Positions 19,056-28,786 of a DNA stretch of 64,000 nt are shown here, in pieces. Origin of the DNA: JAVZYK01 sp049699715 (lineage in GTDB: Archaea > Nanobdellota > Nanobdellia > Pacearchaeales > UBA284); NCBI GenBank assembly GCA_049699715.1, contig JBNAVB010000001.1:6242-70241 (forward strand), given 5' to 3'. The notes under the pieces are model-generated. The model ran no database searches and was not told where the DNA came from. It saw nothing but the letters and a program-made list of their open reading frames with translations. Position 1 is the stretch's first letter; each line of letters opens with the position of its first letter. Both the position numbers and the translations under genes were made by a program.

Positions 19056-19367
19056 TCACTCGGGCCCGCATTTGCCCTTGATGCAAGTGCAATTGCTAAT
19101 TTTACAGTTATAGAGCGCTGTGCATATAAGCTGATTTTGTGGCGGGCAATCTTTTAGCTTGTCTTCATAGACACTCGCCAAACCTCTAGGAACACATTGT
19201 TCTGTGCCTCCTGAATTGCAAGGGCAGCATGTTATCTGAACTTTTACACAATCGTTGTCTGTGAGACACTCGGCTTGTGGCGCACATCCACTTGCGCCAA
19301 CAACCGCGAGAAGTAAAAGAATAAATGATAAAAAAAGCACGATTGTTGAAAGTCTCATATTTATCAT
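19056..19367 (-). CDS. Small secreted Cys-rich protein with a lipobox-like site
   Basis: A 103-residue protein. A hydrophobic signal segment (residues about 6-26) ends in VVGASGC, a lipobox-like sequence with Cys at +1 (Ala at -3 is slightly off consensus). The mature part has about 11 further cysteines in pairs (ECLTDNDC, TCCPC, CTCIKGKC), consistent with disulphide-bonded small domains outside the cell. With Lgt encoded at 10216-11010, this is a plausible lipoprotein. The start may be the second Met (19358). It lies 91 bp after the LamG surface protein, so it may share its transcript. Confidence 0.7.
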   Translation of the reverse strand: MINMRLSTIVLFLSFILLLLAVVGASGCAPQAECLTDNDCVKVQITCCPCNSGGTEQCVPRGLASVYEDKLKDCPPQNQLICTALYNCKISNCTCIKGKCGPE

Positions 19368-19458
19368 CTGTTAATAAGAGCGAGAGGATTAAAAAAAGTT
19401 TCCCTTTTAATTGTTAAGATATGTGAAAAATGATTGAAAAGTGATGTTTGTCGGGCAA

Positions 19459-22400
19459 TCATGTCATTGCTGCGCGGAATGCAGCTTCTATTGCTTCTTT
19501 AGGCCAACCTGCTTCCTGGAGCTTGGCTACGATTTCTTGTTTTGTCGCGCCCGTCGTTAAGGCATCGCGAATATAACTTGTAAGCTCAGGGTACGCCTCG
19601 GCTTTTGCTTGTGCTCCCGCCCCTTTCTTCGCCGAGGGGATTATGACAAATATGATGACTACAACTGCTATAGCCGCTATAACAACGCTAATGACCACAT
19701 ACACAAGCCATCCTATTGCCGGCTTTTCTTCTATTACATAAACTGAATTAAGGATCATATCAAGATCAGCGCCAGTCCATCCGAACTGCTGAAGCTGCTG
19801 TTTCATCTCAGCTCTTGATGCGCCTTGCTGAGCTCTGGTCTGAACATATTCTGTAATAATACTTATGTCACAAGTCCTCTGGGCTGATGGGATTGTTGAA
19901 TAAGGATCGCTCGTGTTACATGTCGTGCTCATTAGATCACATTGTCTTGTCTGCGTGGCTTGTGGCCTGCATGGCAATGGCTGCCATTCGCTACAACTGT
20001 AATCATTTTCAGAACAAGGCAGCGCAGCTGCGCATGATTGTGTTTGGGTTATTGCTTTAAATTGAGGACAAGAAGCGGTTCCTATGTAAGTACAATTAAC
20101 AATTCTTGTTTGGATTCCCCCAATGCATGAGCTCCAGTTTGAAATAACTGGCGCGTCAGTACAGTTATAGAAAGTATCGTTGCAATCTGTTGGCGCGCCC
20201 GCAACTCCAACATAGAAAGGAGTTGAAACTTGATGAATTAAAGTTTCGTTGACAGGAACTTGAACAGGCTTGTAGCGCACACGAACTGTTAAAGAGTAAG
20301 TTCCATTCTGTGTCGGCGCCTTGAAATTGCCAAATATAGTTTTATTTAGTCTCACTGTGTAGATATTGTTCCAATCGCGGCATTTGCATAATGCTGTATT
20401 GCATGAGTTACTTGAGGTGTCAAGACAAGCGGTATAGCCTGCATTATTGCCATAGCATGCATCATACAATTGGATTATTTGTCCTTCGACACTTGCCTGG
20501 CAATATCCTTCTGTTCGATTCCATTTCTGGGTTTCTGATTGCGAAATGAAATTGCCTAGCTCGAGAGTGGCATTGGCGGTACAATTTTCCCAGCACTCTT
20601 GATCTTGAGGACAAGTTAGCTGCTCACCATAATATTTCCCAAAACCTGCTCCTGTAGCGCAGCAGTGCCCTTTTCTTGAGCATGCTGTCGAAGGTTCTTG
20701 GCTTCCATATTTCCAAAGTTCGACATTATCAAAATACACGCGTTGACCATAATAATTGTAGTTGTCTATCTTGCCATGCGATACAAGCCATATTTCTGTT
20801 ATTGTATCTTCAGGACTTCCACCGTGCTGTGTCCAGTCATCAAACAAATTAGCCCCGTCATTCAATACTTTATCAGCTGGAGGAACCGTCTTATTCACGC
20901 AAGCATCTCCGTAAGGGCATGCCGATGCCGCCCCCCCTCCTAAATTATACCAGTAGTGCAGTGCTCTTTCAGCATTCTGAGAAGTCTTGCCTTTAACAAT
21001 AATTTCAAATGCGTAGCCAGTTCCAGGTGTTGTTGCTGGATCTAAAGCTACGCTCCATTTCAATTGCTTTTCTGTTTGGAAATATAATTCTGGTAACTTT
21101 TCTTTTTTATTTTCTTCTTTAGGCAAATTTGGCAAATTCGATAACGTTACTGCTGCATCTCCTGAAGGAGCCGTAGCACATTCATCAGGCGAGTCAAAAT
21201 AAATACAAATGCTTTTGCTTGCTGTAGCAATTCGATCATTGTAGGTGCCTATTACAGTTAGTGTTGTTCTGCCAGCAACTGTTGGTGTAAATTTCGATTT
21301 TCCATTAGACGTGATGTTAGCAAGTATGCCTTTAACTGGAGACTGAGCCCATGCAAATGTTGCTTGATTTGTTACGTCTACGTTGTCTACTATCATAGAG
21401 GCATTAAAAATACTCACGTTTGAATTGCCCCATGCTGTTTTTGTGCCATTATTTTCATCAAATTTGAATTCAGCAACAAGCCCATTTCTTATATCTATGC
21501 CATTGTATCTTGCTGTTACTTCATCAGCAGAGAGTGCCCTAGTGTAAATCCTTACTTCATCAATTGTGCCGTTGAAATATTCTAAAATAAGATCATTTCC
21601 TATTATGCTCCAATTTATTGGAAGTGATGAAAAGCTTGTAAAGTTATCCGGGGTGCCATTTAAGTATAAAGCCATATGTGTGCCATTCGATGTCAAAACA
21701 ACGTGATACCATTGATTAATATTTAAACTAGTTTTACCGATAAGTGTATCGCCCCCCCAGTGAAAAAAAGATAATTTGTTTCCTTTAAGGAAAAAACCAT
21801 AACGATTATTTTGTGCAACAATGGTACTATATTGATCTGGAGACCTAAATTTTAAAGGATATATCCAGGATTCTATAGTGTATTTATTAGTAATAGTAAT
21901 CGGTCCAAAAACCACTTTAGACTCATTGGAATTTAAATTGAACTGCAAGGCATTTCCTTCTTTACCTGTTGTCCAGTTTGCTCCGGAAATTGTCCCATAT
22001 TTAACTTTTATATTATCTCGGCCAGTAATTGTTACATATTGGGTTGGTTTTGTAAGTTCCTTAACTTTAAAAGCCCTTGTGCCAAGTGCTTGAACAACAG
22101 AGATGTTTGAATTAGTTTCAGATGAGATGGTTGAGTCTAAGAATAAAGCATTTTCAAAAAGGACATCTCCAGTAGTGTTAACTACTTGAGACTCTATGCC
22201 GGCATTGCCCATATCAATGTTAGAAGCAAAGGTAAACCAGCCTGGGAACAATGCCGCATTGAATTTGCTATTTAAGATAACTTGCTTACAGTTTGCGCCT
22301 GCTTTCAAGCAGCAAGTTCCTTCTGGATCTGCATCAATCAAATTACATGTGCCATCACTATAATTGTGCCATGCTACAAGAGAATTGTCTGGGCAGATGT

Positions 22401-22749
22401 AGTGTGTGGAACAGTTTGGCAGGTTAGCTGAAACAAAAATGTCAATTTTTGTGGCTGCTGGCAATATATCTTCTACATCCACTTGTAGAGAGATATTTCC
22501 TTTCAACCTTTCCGAGGCATTATACTGAATTTTTTCGAGCTGTATTGAAGAGAGTGCTTTGCCTGTAAGCTGCTCTGTGTTCTCTTCGGGAGCCTTGAAT
22601 AAAATTATCACTGCAAGGAGAATTAATATTAAAAATAAACTGATTATGGCCTTCTCTAAAGTATTGTTCTGAGGTTGGTTCTGATATTGAGAAGCCCCTA
22701 GGGACTTAACTTTCGGCTTAACTTTTAATTTCTTTTTTAATGCCGCCAT
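19459..22749 (-). CDS. Large surface protein with LamG-like domain
   Basis: A 1096-residue membrane-anchored surface protein. Residues 1-34 are basic, 35-52 form a membrane anchor, and LTGKA follows at 61-65. A LamG/concanavalin-like domain spans about 265-425 (YTIESWIYPL, WYHVVLTSNGTHMALYLNG, GTIDEVRIYTRALS). The middle has many N-x-S/T sequons and Cys pairs. Near the C-terminus a second membrane segment (about 1013-1038) is flanked by two copies of a small helical motif (YVQTRAQQGASRAEMKQQL before and YIRDALTTGATKQEIVAKL after). LamG domains bind sugars or proteins, so adhesion is likely. It heads the unit that includes the small lipoprotein and Pop5. Confidence 0.75.
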   Translation of the reverse strand: MAALKKKLKVKPKVKSLGASQYQNQPQNNTLEKAIISLFLILILLAVIILFKAPEENTEQLTGKALSSIQLEKIQYNASERLKGNISLQVDVEDILPAATKIDIFVSANLPNCSTHYICPDNSLVAWHNYSDGTCNLIDADPEGTCCLKAGANCKQVILNSKFNAALFPGWFTFASNIDMGNAGIESQVVNTTGDVLFENALFLDSTISSETNSNISVVQALGTRAFKVKELTKPTQYVTITGRDNIKVKYGTISGANWTTGKEGNALQFNLNSNESKVVFGPITITNKYTIESWIYPLKFRSPDQYSTIVAQNNRYGFFLKGNKLSFFHWGGDTLIGKTSLNINQWYHVVLTSNGTHMALYLNGTPDNFTSFSSLPINWSIIGNDLILEYFNGTIDEVRIYTRALSADEVTARYNGIDIRNGLVAEFKFDENNGTKTAWGNSNVSIFNASMIVDNVDVTNQATFAWAQSPVKGILANITSNGKSKFTPTVAGRTTLTVIGTYNDRIATASKSICIYFDSPDECATAPSGDAAVTLSNLPNLPKEENKKEKLPELYFQTEKQLKWSVALDPATTPGTGYAFEIIVKGKTSQNAERALHYWYNLGGGAASACPYGDACVNKTVPPADKVLNDGANLFDDWTQHGGSPEDTITEIWLVSHGKIDNYNYYGQRVYFDNVELWKYGSQEPSTACSRKGHCCATGAGFGKYYGEQLTCPQDQECWENCTANATLELGNFISQSETQKWNRTEGYCQASVEGQIIQLYDACYGNNAGYTACLDTSSNSCNTALCKCRDWNNIYTVRLNKTIFGNFKAPTQNGTYSLTVRVRYKPVQVPVNETLIHQVSTPFYVGVAGAPTDCNDTFYNCTDAPVISNWSSCIGGIQTRIVNCTYIGTASCPQFKAITQTQSCAAALPCSENDYSCSEWQPLPCRPQATQTRQCDLMSTTCNTSDPYSTIPSAQRTCDISIITEYVQTRAQQGASRAEMKQQLQQFGWTGADLDMILNSVYVIEEKPAIGWLVYVVISVVIAAIAVVVIIFVIIPSAKKGAGAQAKAEAYPELTSYIRDALTTGATKQEIVAKLQEAGWPKEAIEAAFRAAMT

Positions 22750-22930
22750 CTTCCCCTTTTATAATAAAGTGCGTTATAGTAAGGTGTCTATCTCCCTTTA
22801 AATACATTTCGTTGATAAAATAGTCAAAAAAAGGAGGCAAGATTTTTAATTAATAAAGAAGTTAAAAAGTAGCAAAGTAGCCAAAACCAGTTAAAGTAAG
22901 ATTTAAAAAAACTCTTTGCTTTGTGGATAG

Positions 22931-25357
22931 ATGGTAAAAAAAGAGACAAAAGAGAAAGATATAGAAAAATCTAAGAGAAAGAAAAGTGATAAGGGAGGGG
23001 GGAATTTTAATTTTGACATCAGAGAGATAGAAAGGAAATGGCGAGATTACTGGGAAAAGGAGCGGGTCTACAGATTCGACGCGAAGAAGAAAATTGCTTT
23101 CTCTATTGACACGCCGCCACCAACGGTTTCAGGCAAGATGCATATCGGGCATGCTTTTTCTTATGCGCAACAAGATTTTATTGCAAGATTTCGAAGAATG
23201 TTTCATGGCAATATTTTTTATCCTTTCGGCACAGATGACAATGGGTTGCCAACCGAGCGACTTGTTGAGAAAATTAACAATGTAAAAAGCAAAAATATGT
23301 CACGAGCAGATTTCATTGATTTGTGTTTAAAAACTTTAGCCAAAACAAGAAAAGATTTCATACAGGACTGGAAAGACTTGGCAATATCGTGCGACTATGA
23401 CCTTTATTATTCAACTATCGATAAACACTGCCAAAGAATCAGCCAAAAATCGTTCATCGAGCTGTACAAGAAAGGGCTAATTTACAAAGCCGAATTTCCA
23501 ACAATCTTCTGCGTTGAATGCCAGACGCCTGTTGCACAAGCTGAACTTGAAGACAAGCAGGAACAAGCATTATTCACAACAATAGCTTTCCAAATCAAAG
23601 GTTCGAAATCGAGCGTCGATATAGCAACAACAAGGCCCGAATTTCTGGCTTCCTGCCTTGCAATTTTTGTAAATCCTAAAGATTCGCGATACAAGAAACT
23701 CGTTGGTAAAAAAGTTATCGTGCCGGTGTTTGGGCAAGAGGTTCCGATTCTTGAAGACGATTCAGCAGACATGACAAAAGGCACTGGGGCAATGATGATT
23801 TGTTCTTACGGAGACAAATATGATGTTGAAGCGATAAAGAGAAAGAAACTCAAGCCAAAAATTATTTTTAATAATGATGGCACGATGAACGAGTTTGGAG
23901 GAAAGTTCAAAGGAATGAAAATAAAAGCCGCGAGAGAAGCTATATTGAAAGAGCTTGAAGAGAAAAAGCTTATTGTCAAACAGGAGAAAATTATGCATTC
24001 CGTGAATGTGCATGACAAGTGCGGCACGCCTATCGAGTTTTTGACAACAAGGCAGTGGTTTATTAAAATCCTCGACAAGAAAAAAGAATTGATAGAGCAA
24101 GGAAGAAAAATTAAATGGTTTCCAAATTTTATGGTAAAGCGCTATGAAAACTGGATTAACGGCTTGGAGTGGGACTGGAGTGTTTCAAGAGAGAGGCACT
24201 TTGGGGTGCCTATTCCAGTGTGGCAGTGCAAAAAATGTAAAGAGGTTATTTTGCCTGATGAAGAGCAGCTTCCAGTCGACCCATTGAAAGATAAGCCTTC
24301 AGGGAAATGCAAATGCGGTTCAAGTGACTTCGAAGCTGAGCAAGATGTTCTTGACACTTGGGCTACAAGCTCATTGACACCTGAACTTGCTTTATCGTTA
24401 ATAACAAAAAAGCCAGAAAAATTGTTGCCTATGGACTTAAGGCCGCAAGCTCACGACATTATAAGGACATGGGCTTTCTATACTATTGTTAAGGTGTTTT
24501 ATCATTACAACAAGATTCCTTGGGAAAATATAATGATATCTGGCTTCGTTACACTTGGCGGAGAGAAAATGTCAAAATCAAAAGGGATTATAATAGAGCC
24601 TCATAATATTATGGAAAAATTCGGAACAGATGCCCTTAGATTCTGGGCGGCAAGTGCGAAATTAGGAGAGGATTTGGAATATCAGGAGAAAGATTTGCTC
24701 ACAGGGCAGAGAACCATCACAAAATTATGGAATGCCGCAAAATTTGTCTCGCTTAATTTAAAAAATGTGCCTAAACCAAAAATTTTAGAGGTATTTGACT
24801 TGTGGCTTCTCTCGAAATTAAACAAGGCTGTAAAAGAATGTACCGAGGCATTTGAAAATTATGAGTATTCCAAGGCGAAGGCAGCGACAGAACATTTTTT
24901 TTGGAAAGTTTTTTGCGACAACTATCTCGAGATTATCAAAAAAAGGATTTATCAAGGAAACGCACAAGAGAAAATTTCAGCGCGATATACTTTATACAAT
25001 GCTTTTTTAACCATCCTCAAACTTTTCGCCCCTATAATGCCACATATAACAGAAGAATTGTATCAGCAATATTTCAAAACAAATGAGAAAGTCAAGAGTA
25101 TTCATCTATGCAAATGGCCGAAGCATGATGAAGGATTTATTGACGATAAAATTGAAAAAGTGGGTGATATGGCTTGTGAGATAATCAATAATGTGAGACA
25201 ATTCAAGTCAAAAAATCAGAAATCACTGAAAACAGAGGTTATTTTAACAATTGAGAAGGAAAAACTCGGAGAATTGAAGCCCATTCTTGAGGATTTAAAA
25301 GCCGTAACCCGCGCAAGAGAGATAAAAGAGGGGAAATTCTCAATCCAATTGCTGTAG
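22931..25357 (+). CDS. valS: Valyl-tRNA synthetase
   Basis: An 808-residue class I synthetase charging tRNA-Val. The PPPTVSGKMHIGHAFS segment contains the HIGH motif near residue 75, and GEKMSKSKG near residue 542 is the KMSKS loop. The editing (CP1) domain lies between, with TTRPEF. Two zinc-type sites appear: CVECQTPVAQAELED near residue 200 and a C-x2-C / C-x-C ribbon (QCKKC ... KCKCG) near residues 437-460. The N-terminal 25 residues are strongly basic. TTTAAAA about 25 bp upstream suggests a leaderless message. Confidence 0.97.
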   Translation: MVKKETKEKDIEKSKRKKSDKGGGNFNFDIREIERKWRDYWEKERVYRFDAKKKIAFSIDTPPPTVSGKMHIGHAFSYAQQDFIARFRRMFHGNIFYPFGTDDNGLPTERLVEKINNVKSKNMSRADFIDLCLKTLAKTRKDFIQDWKDLAISCDYDLYYSTIDKHCQRISQKSFIELYKKGLIYKAEFPTIFCVECQTPVAQAELEDKQEQALFTTIAFQIKGSKSSVDIATTRPEFLASCLAIFVNPKDSRYKKLVGKKVIVPVFGQEVPILEDDSADMTKGTGAMMICSYGDKYDVEAIKRKKLKPKIIFNNDGTMNEFGGKFKGMKIKAAREAILKELEEKKLIVKQEKIMHSVNVHDKCGTPIEFLTTRQWFIKILDKKKELIEQGRKIKWFPNFMVKRYENWINGLEWDWSVSRERHFGVPIPVWQCKKCKEVILPDEEQLPVDPLKDKPSGKCKCGSSDFEAEQDVLDTWATSSLTPELALSLITKKPEKLLPMDLRPQAHDIIRTWAFYTIVKVFYHYNKIPWENIMISGFVTLGGEKMSKSKGIIIEPHNIMEKFGTDALRFWAASAKLGEDLEYQEKDLLTGQRTITKLWNAAKFVSLNLKNVPKPKILEVFDLWLLSKLNKAVKECTEAFENYEYSKAKAATEHFFWKVFCDNYLEIIKKRIYQGNAQEKISARYTLYNAFLTILKLFAPIMPHITEELYQQYFKTNEKVKSIHLCKWPKHDEGFIDDKIEKVGDMACEIINNVRQFKSKNQKSLKTEVILTIEKEKLGELKPILEDLKAVTRAREIKEGKFSIQLL

Positions 25358-25435
25358 CTTAATTCAGAGAAATTTTTAAACTCCCAATTATTAATCCAAA
25401 TATAAAATAAAAAAATGAAATAGATAAAATAGAAA

Positions 25436-26530
25436 ATGGAAGAAAGTGAAAAAGCTAAGTTACGCGAACTGATTGAAGAGCTTGAGAGTTACAGAGGAAG
25501 GCACACAGAGCTCATAACTGTTTACGCACCTGCTGGTTACAGCATAAATCAGATAGCTAATCAATTGCTCTCGGAACAGAGTACTGCAATGAATATAAAG
25601 AGCAAAACTACGAGGACTAATGTTATAGATGCTCTCGAGCGGATCATGAGACATCTCAAGCTTTATAAAAAATTGCCTGAGAACGGCTTTGCGATATTCT
25701 GCGGCAATGTCAGCAAGACAGAAGGGCAACCTGACATAAGGATATGGGCTATTGAGCCTCCACAGCCGATGAAAACAAAGTTCTACAGATGCGACCAGAC
25801 TTTTGTTTTAGAACCTCTTAAAGAGATGCTTGAAGCCACAGAGGTGTATGGATTGATTGTACTTGACCGTAAAGAGGCTACTTTTGGCTTGCTCGAAGGC
25901 AAAAGTATCAAGTTCTTAAGAAAATTGTCAAGCGGAGTGCCCGGCAAAATCAAGGCAGGGGGGCAGAGTGCTGCGAGATTTGAAAGATTGACAGAAGAAA
26001 TAGCCAAAGAATTCTACAGAAGAATCTCAGAACATGCTAAAGACTTGTTTTATGATATGACAAAGCTTAAAGGAATAATCGTCGGAGGCCCAGGGCCTAC
26101 AAAAGAGGAATGGCTTAAGGAAGGGAATCTAACTCCTGAACTCCAAAGAAAAATTGTTGCGATTAAAGATGTCGGCTACACTGACGAGCGAGGATTGACG
26201 CATTTGGTTGAAGCAGCCAAAGAAGAGTTGGCAGAGGCTGAAATAACAAAAGAAAAGAAAATTCTCGAGAGATTCTTCAATCTGCTGGGCAAGTCATCCA
26301 ACAAGGTTGCTTATGGCAAGGAAGACGTTGCCAAGGCCTTGGAAATGGGTGCTGTTGATACCATTATAATTTCAACCAAGTTTGACAAAAATGAAGCGCG
26401 GGAGCTTGAAAAGAAAGCTTTCAGCATTGCTGCGGAGGTAGTTTACGTTTCAACTGAAACTGATGAAGGAATCCAGTTCAGCCATCTTAAGGGAGGTATT
26501 GGCGCAATATTGAGGTTCGCAATCCAGTAA
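25436..26530 (+). CDS. prf1: Peptide chain release factor aRF1, lacking the mini-domain
   Basis: A 364-residue class I release factor. NIKS in TAMNIKSKTTR near residue 63 reads stop codons and GGQ in KAGGQSAARF near residue 181 triggers hydrolysis. Archaeal aRF1 is usually about 410-425 residues; the missing part falls in domain 3, where ISTKFDKNEARELEKKAFSI joins directly to the last strands and the Cys-containing mini-domain is absent. The start ATG at 25436 follows valS by 78 bp. The core functional motifs are intact, so it should be active. Confidence 0.95.
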   Translation: MEESEKAKLRELIEELESYRGRHTELITVYAPAGYSINQIANQLLSEQSTAMNIKSKTTRTNVIDALERIMRHLKLYKKLPENGFAIFCGNVSKTEGQPDIRIWAIEPPQPMKTKFYRCDQTFVLEPLKEMLEATEVYGLIVLDRKEATFGLLEGKSIKFLRKLSSGVPGKIKAGGQSAARFERLTEEIAKEFYRRISEHAKDLFYDMTKLKGIIVGGPGPTKEEWLKEGNLTPELQRKIVAIKDVGYTDERGLTHLVEAAKEELAEAEITKEKKILERFFNLLGKSSNKVAYGKEDVAKALEMGAVDTIIISTKFDKNEARELEKKAFSIAAEVVYVSTETDEGIQFSHLKGGIGAILRFAIQ

Positions 26531-26559
26531 ATCTATAAAAATTAAAAAAAGATTAAGAA

Positions 26560-27117
26560 ATGACAAAAGAAAACAAAGAAGTCATCAAGAAGATTGAGGC
26601 AGTGTTGTTTCTCTCAGCGAGATATCTCACTACCGATGACATCGTGAGATTCACAGGGGTTAATCCACTAACTGTAAAAGAAATCATGCTCGAGCTGATT
26701 AAAAGATACAACAAAGAGGACAGCGGCTTGACAATTATCAGACAGAATGTAGAAGGTAAAGAGTTATGGAAGATGGATGTCAGGCAAGAGTTCCATCAGC
26801 TCATCAACAAAATAGCCACAGGAGAGAGCGAGTTTACCAAGGCAGAACAAGAGACTTTGGCTGTGATAGCTTACAAGAAACCAATCAAGCAGAGCGTTGT
26901 TGTCAAGATTCGTGGAAACAAAGCTTATGACCACATTAAACATTTCATTGAATACGGCCTTGTCAAGTCAAAAAAAGCGGGGAGAACTTACGAATTAAAT
27001 GTAAGCGAAAGGTTCTATGATTATTTCAATCTGGATAAGGAAGGGAAAGTCGAAGTGAAAGAAAAGAGCGAGAAAGAGGTAAACAAAGAAAATGCAATTG
27101 TTGATTCCGGATACTAA
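26560..27117 (+). CDS. scpB: Segregation and condensation protein B (ScpB)
   Basis: A 185-residue protein with two winged-helix domains. The N-terminal KKIEAVLFLSARYLTTDDIV and the central EQETLAVIAYKKPIKQS with KIRGNKAYDHIKHF are the family's hallmark segments. ScpB binds the kleisin ScpA within SMC condensin complexes for chromosome compaction. ScpA is encoded separately at 30339-31181 in the same window; SMC is not seen. The C-terminal 20 residues are charged. Its last 26 bp overlap the next gene, which has its own Shine-Dalgarno (GAGGTAA) inside scpB. Confidence 0.92.
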   Translation: MTKENKEVIKKIEAVLFLSARYLTTDDIVRFTGVNPLTVKEIMLELIKRYNKEDSGLTIIRQNVEGKELWKMDVRQEFHQLINKIATGESEFTKAEQETLAVIAYKKPIKQSVVVKIRGNKAYDHIKHFIEYGLVKSKKAGRTYELNVSERFYDYFNLDKEGKVEVKEKSEKEVNKENAIVDSGY

Positions 27118-27451
27118 TTTTTTAATTTATCTTGTAAAATTCAAGATGTTAGATGAGCTTGATAATTATAAACTTATAACCATCAAACAAATTCTTGAAG
27201 AATTGGACAAAATAACCAAAGCAAAGAAGGTGAAAGTCGACGATAGGGTTGCTGCCTCTATCGCTTTAGACTATTTTATATCGAAAAGGCCCGAGATTAA
27301 GAAACAGGAAGGCCTTGTGGATGACGCAATCATCGCGCTTGCAAAAAAACTTGGCGCGGCTGTAGGAACGATGGACAAGGGCCTAAGCTCAAAAGCTAAA
27401 AAAAAAGGTATAAAAATAATAAAAATCAGGCAGAAAAAATATTTGAGGTGA
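27092..27451 (+). CDS. PIN domain ribonuclease
   Basis: A 119-residue single PIN domain. Asp in LIPDTNFL (first acidic residue), a Glu in EILEELDK, and the paired acidic positions in LVDDAIIALAKK and GTMDKGLS make the catalytic set. The subtype without a cognate antitoxin and with a basic C-terminus (KKKGIKIIKIRQKKYLR) resembles archaeal Fcf1/Nob1-like RNA-processing PIN proteins rather than VapC toxins. It starts inside scpB, 10 nt after a GAGGTAA Shine-Dalgarno. Ribosomal RNA processing is the likely role, by inference. Confidence 0.8.
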   Translation: MQLLIPDTNFLIYLVKFKMLDELDNYKLITIKQILEELDKITKAKKVKVDDRVAASIALDYFISKRPEIKKQEGLVDDAIIALAKKLGAAVGTMDKGLSSKAKKKGIKIIKIRQKKYLR

Positions 27452-27457
27452 AAAAAG

Positions 27458-27889
27458 ATGAAAAGGTTAAGAAAAGGGGTTTTTGTTGTTGTATTCAGCT
27501 TGAAACCTCTTCGCTATTTGCTCTTGCGTCGCAAACTTCACTGGAAAGGATGGGAATTTCCTAAGGGCGGCGTGATAGCGCGAGAGAAGATAGAGAATAC
27601 TGTTAGAAGGGAAGTTCAAGAAGAAACAGGGTTAAAGGTTCTAAATATTATTCCATTCAAAAGTAAGGGGGAGTTTACTTATGACAAAAAAACACAGCGT
27701 GAAAGAAAAGCTAAAGGATTTAGCTATATTTTATTTGGATGTGAAGTTAAAAAAGGCAGGGTAAAAATAAGCAAGAAAGAGCATGATAATTTCAAGTGGC
27801 TGTCTTATGCAAAAGCAGTGAAACTTTTGAGATGGCCGAATCAGAAAAAAGCCATTAGAATCGTTAATGATGCTCTTAAAAAGGTTTAA
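27458..27889 (+). CDS. Nudix hydrolase
   Basis: A 143-residue Nudix protein. The box G-x5-E-x7-R-E-V-Q-E-E-T-G-L is complete (residues about 38-60) in the context WEFPKGGVIAREK. The arrangement WKGWEFPKGG and the later HDNFKWLSYAKA resemble diadenosine-tetraphosphate or (di)nucleoside polyphosphate hydrolases. Substrate is not fixed by sequence. It follows the PIN gene by 6 bp and is likely cotranscribed. Confidence 0.9.
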   Translation: MKRLRKGVFVVVFSLKPLRYLLLRRKLHWKGWEFPKGGVIAREKIENTVRREVQEETGLKVLNIIPFKSKGEFTYDKKTQRERKAKGFSYILFGCEVKKGRVKISKKEHDNFKWLSYAKAVKLLRWPNQKKAIRIVNDALKKV

Positions 27890-27937
27890 AAAGCTTTCAA
27901 AATATAAACTAACATAATCTCTTGAAAAATTTGAAAA

Positions 27938-28549
27938 ATGTTTTATATTGTTGAAATTCAAGATCACGTAAGGGTTGAACCAGAGTTGTTTGGCTTGCCT
28001 GTTAAAGAAGCTGTTCTGCAACAACTTCAGAAGAGCTTTGAGAATTATATCGACGAGGAACTTGGCGCTGTAGTGGCTGTGTTAGACGTGTTACATGTCG
28101 GCGAAGGCATTCTTATCCCAGGAGATGCCGCTGCTTACTATGACTCAGAATTCAAGTTGCTCATATTCAAACCGGTTCTGCAAGAGCTAGTTTATGGGCA
28201 GATAACCCAAATCACCAATTTTGGCGCGTTCATGAATCTCGGAGCAATGGAAGCCATGATTCACATAAGCCAAACTATGGATGATTATGTCTCTTTCAGC
28301 AAAAGCGACGCGCTCATAGGCAAGAGCTCGAAACACGCATTGAGGAAGGATGATTTGTGTATCGCAAAAATAGTCTCGGTGAGTTACAAAACATTGCCCC
28401 CCAAGATAGGATTAACGATGAGACAGCCGGGATTAGGAAAGATAGAATGGATACAAGAAGACAAGAGAAGGGCAAAGATAGCAGCTGACAAACTTGCGAG
28501 GGCAGAAGGCAAGGAAGTAAAAGGCAAAGGCAAGGGAAAGAAAAAATAA
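27938..28549 (+). CDS. rpo7: DNA-directed RNA polymerase subunit Rpo7 (E')
   Basis: A 203-residue protein: an N-terminal RNP-like domain (MFYIVEIQDHVRVEPELFG) and a C-terminal S1/OB domain (GQITQITNFGAFMNLGAMEAMIHISQ). Rpo7 forms the stalk of archaeal RNA polymerase with Rpo4 and helps open the promoter and bind the nascent RNA. The last 20 residues are Lys/Gly-rich. Downstream are spt4, rps24e and rps27ae, the typical archaeal order for this cluster. Confidence 0.96.
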   Translation: MFYIVEIQDHVRVEPELFGLPVKEAVLQQLQKSFENYIDEELGAVVAVLDVLHVGEGILIPGDAAAYYDSEFKLLIFKPVLQELVYGQITQITNFGAFMNLGAMEAMIHISQTMDDYVSFSKSDALIGKSSKHALRKDDLCIAKIVSVSYKTLPPKIGLTMRQPGLGKIEWIQEDKRRAKIAADKLARAEGKEVKGKGKGKKK

Positions 28550-28571
28550 AGAATAAAAACAAGGAATAAAA

Positions 28572-28763
28572 ATGAAGAAAGGTAAAAAAGCGTGCAAGAA
28601 ATGTAAAGCATTAGTAGAGAGCGGAGACAAATGCCCATTGTGTCAGAGCACCCAACTCGTGGACTCGTGGAAAGGGCAGGTTGTCATATTGAAACCTGAG
28701 GAAAGCGAAATCGCGAAGGAAATAGGTATCAAACAGAAGGGCACTTACGCGATAAAAATCTAA
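28572..28763 (+). CDS. spt4: Transcription elongation factor Spt4
   Basis: A 63-residue zinc-ribbon protein: C-x2-C (ACKKCKAL) and C-x2-C (KCPLCQST), then DSWKGQVVILKPEESEIA. It pairs with Spt5 and clamps RNA polymerase for processive elongation. Length and the Rpo7-Spt4-S24e order match archaeal homologues. Confidence 0.95.
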   Translation: MKKGKKACKKCKALVESGDKCPLCQSTQLVDSWKGQVVILKPEESEIAKEIGIKQKGTYAIKI

Positions 28764-28786
28764 ATTGATTAAAAGAAAAGAGAAGA

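Noticed and set aside
27092..27451. A VapC toxin of a VapBC pair
   Set aside because: No VapB-like antitoxin precedes it; it overlaps scpB and has a basic C-terminus like RNA-processing PIN proteins.
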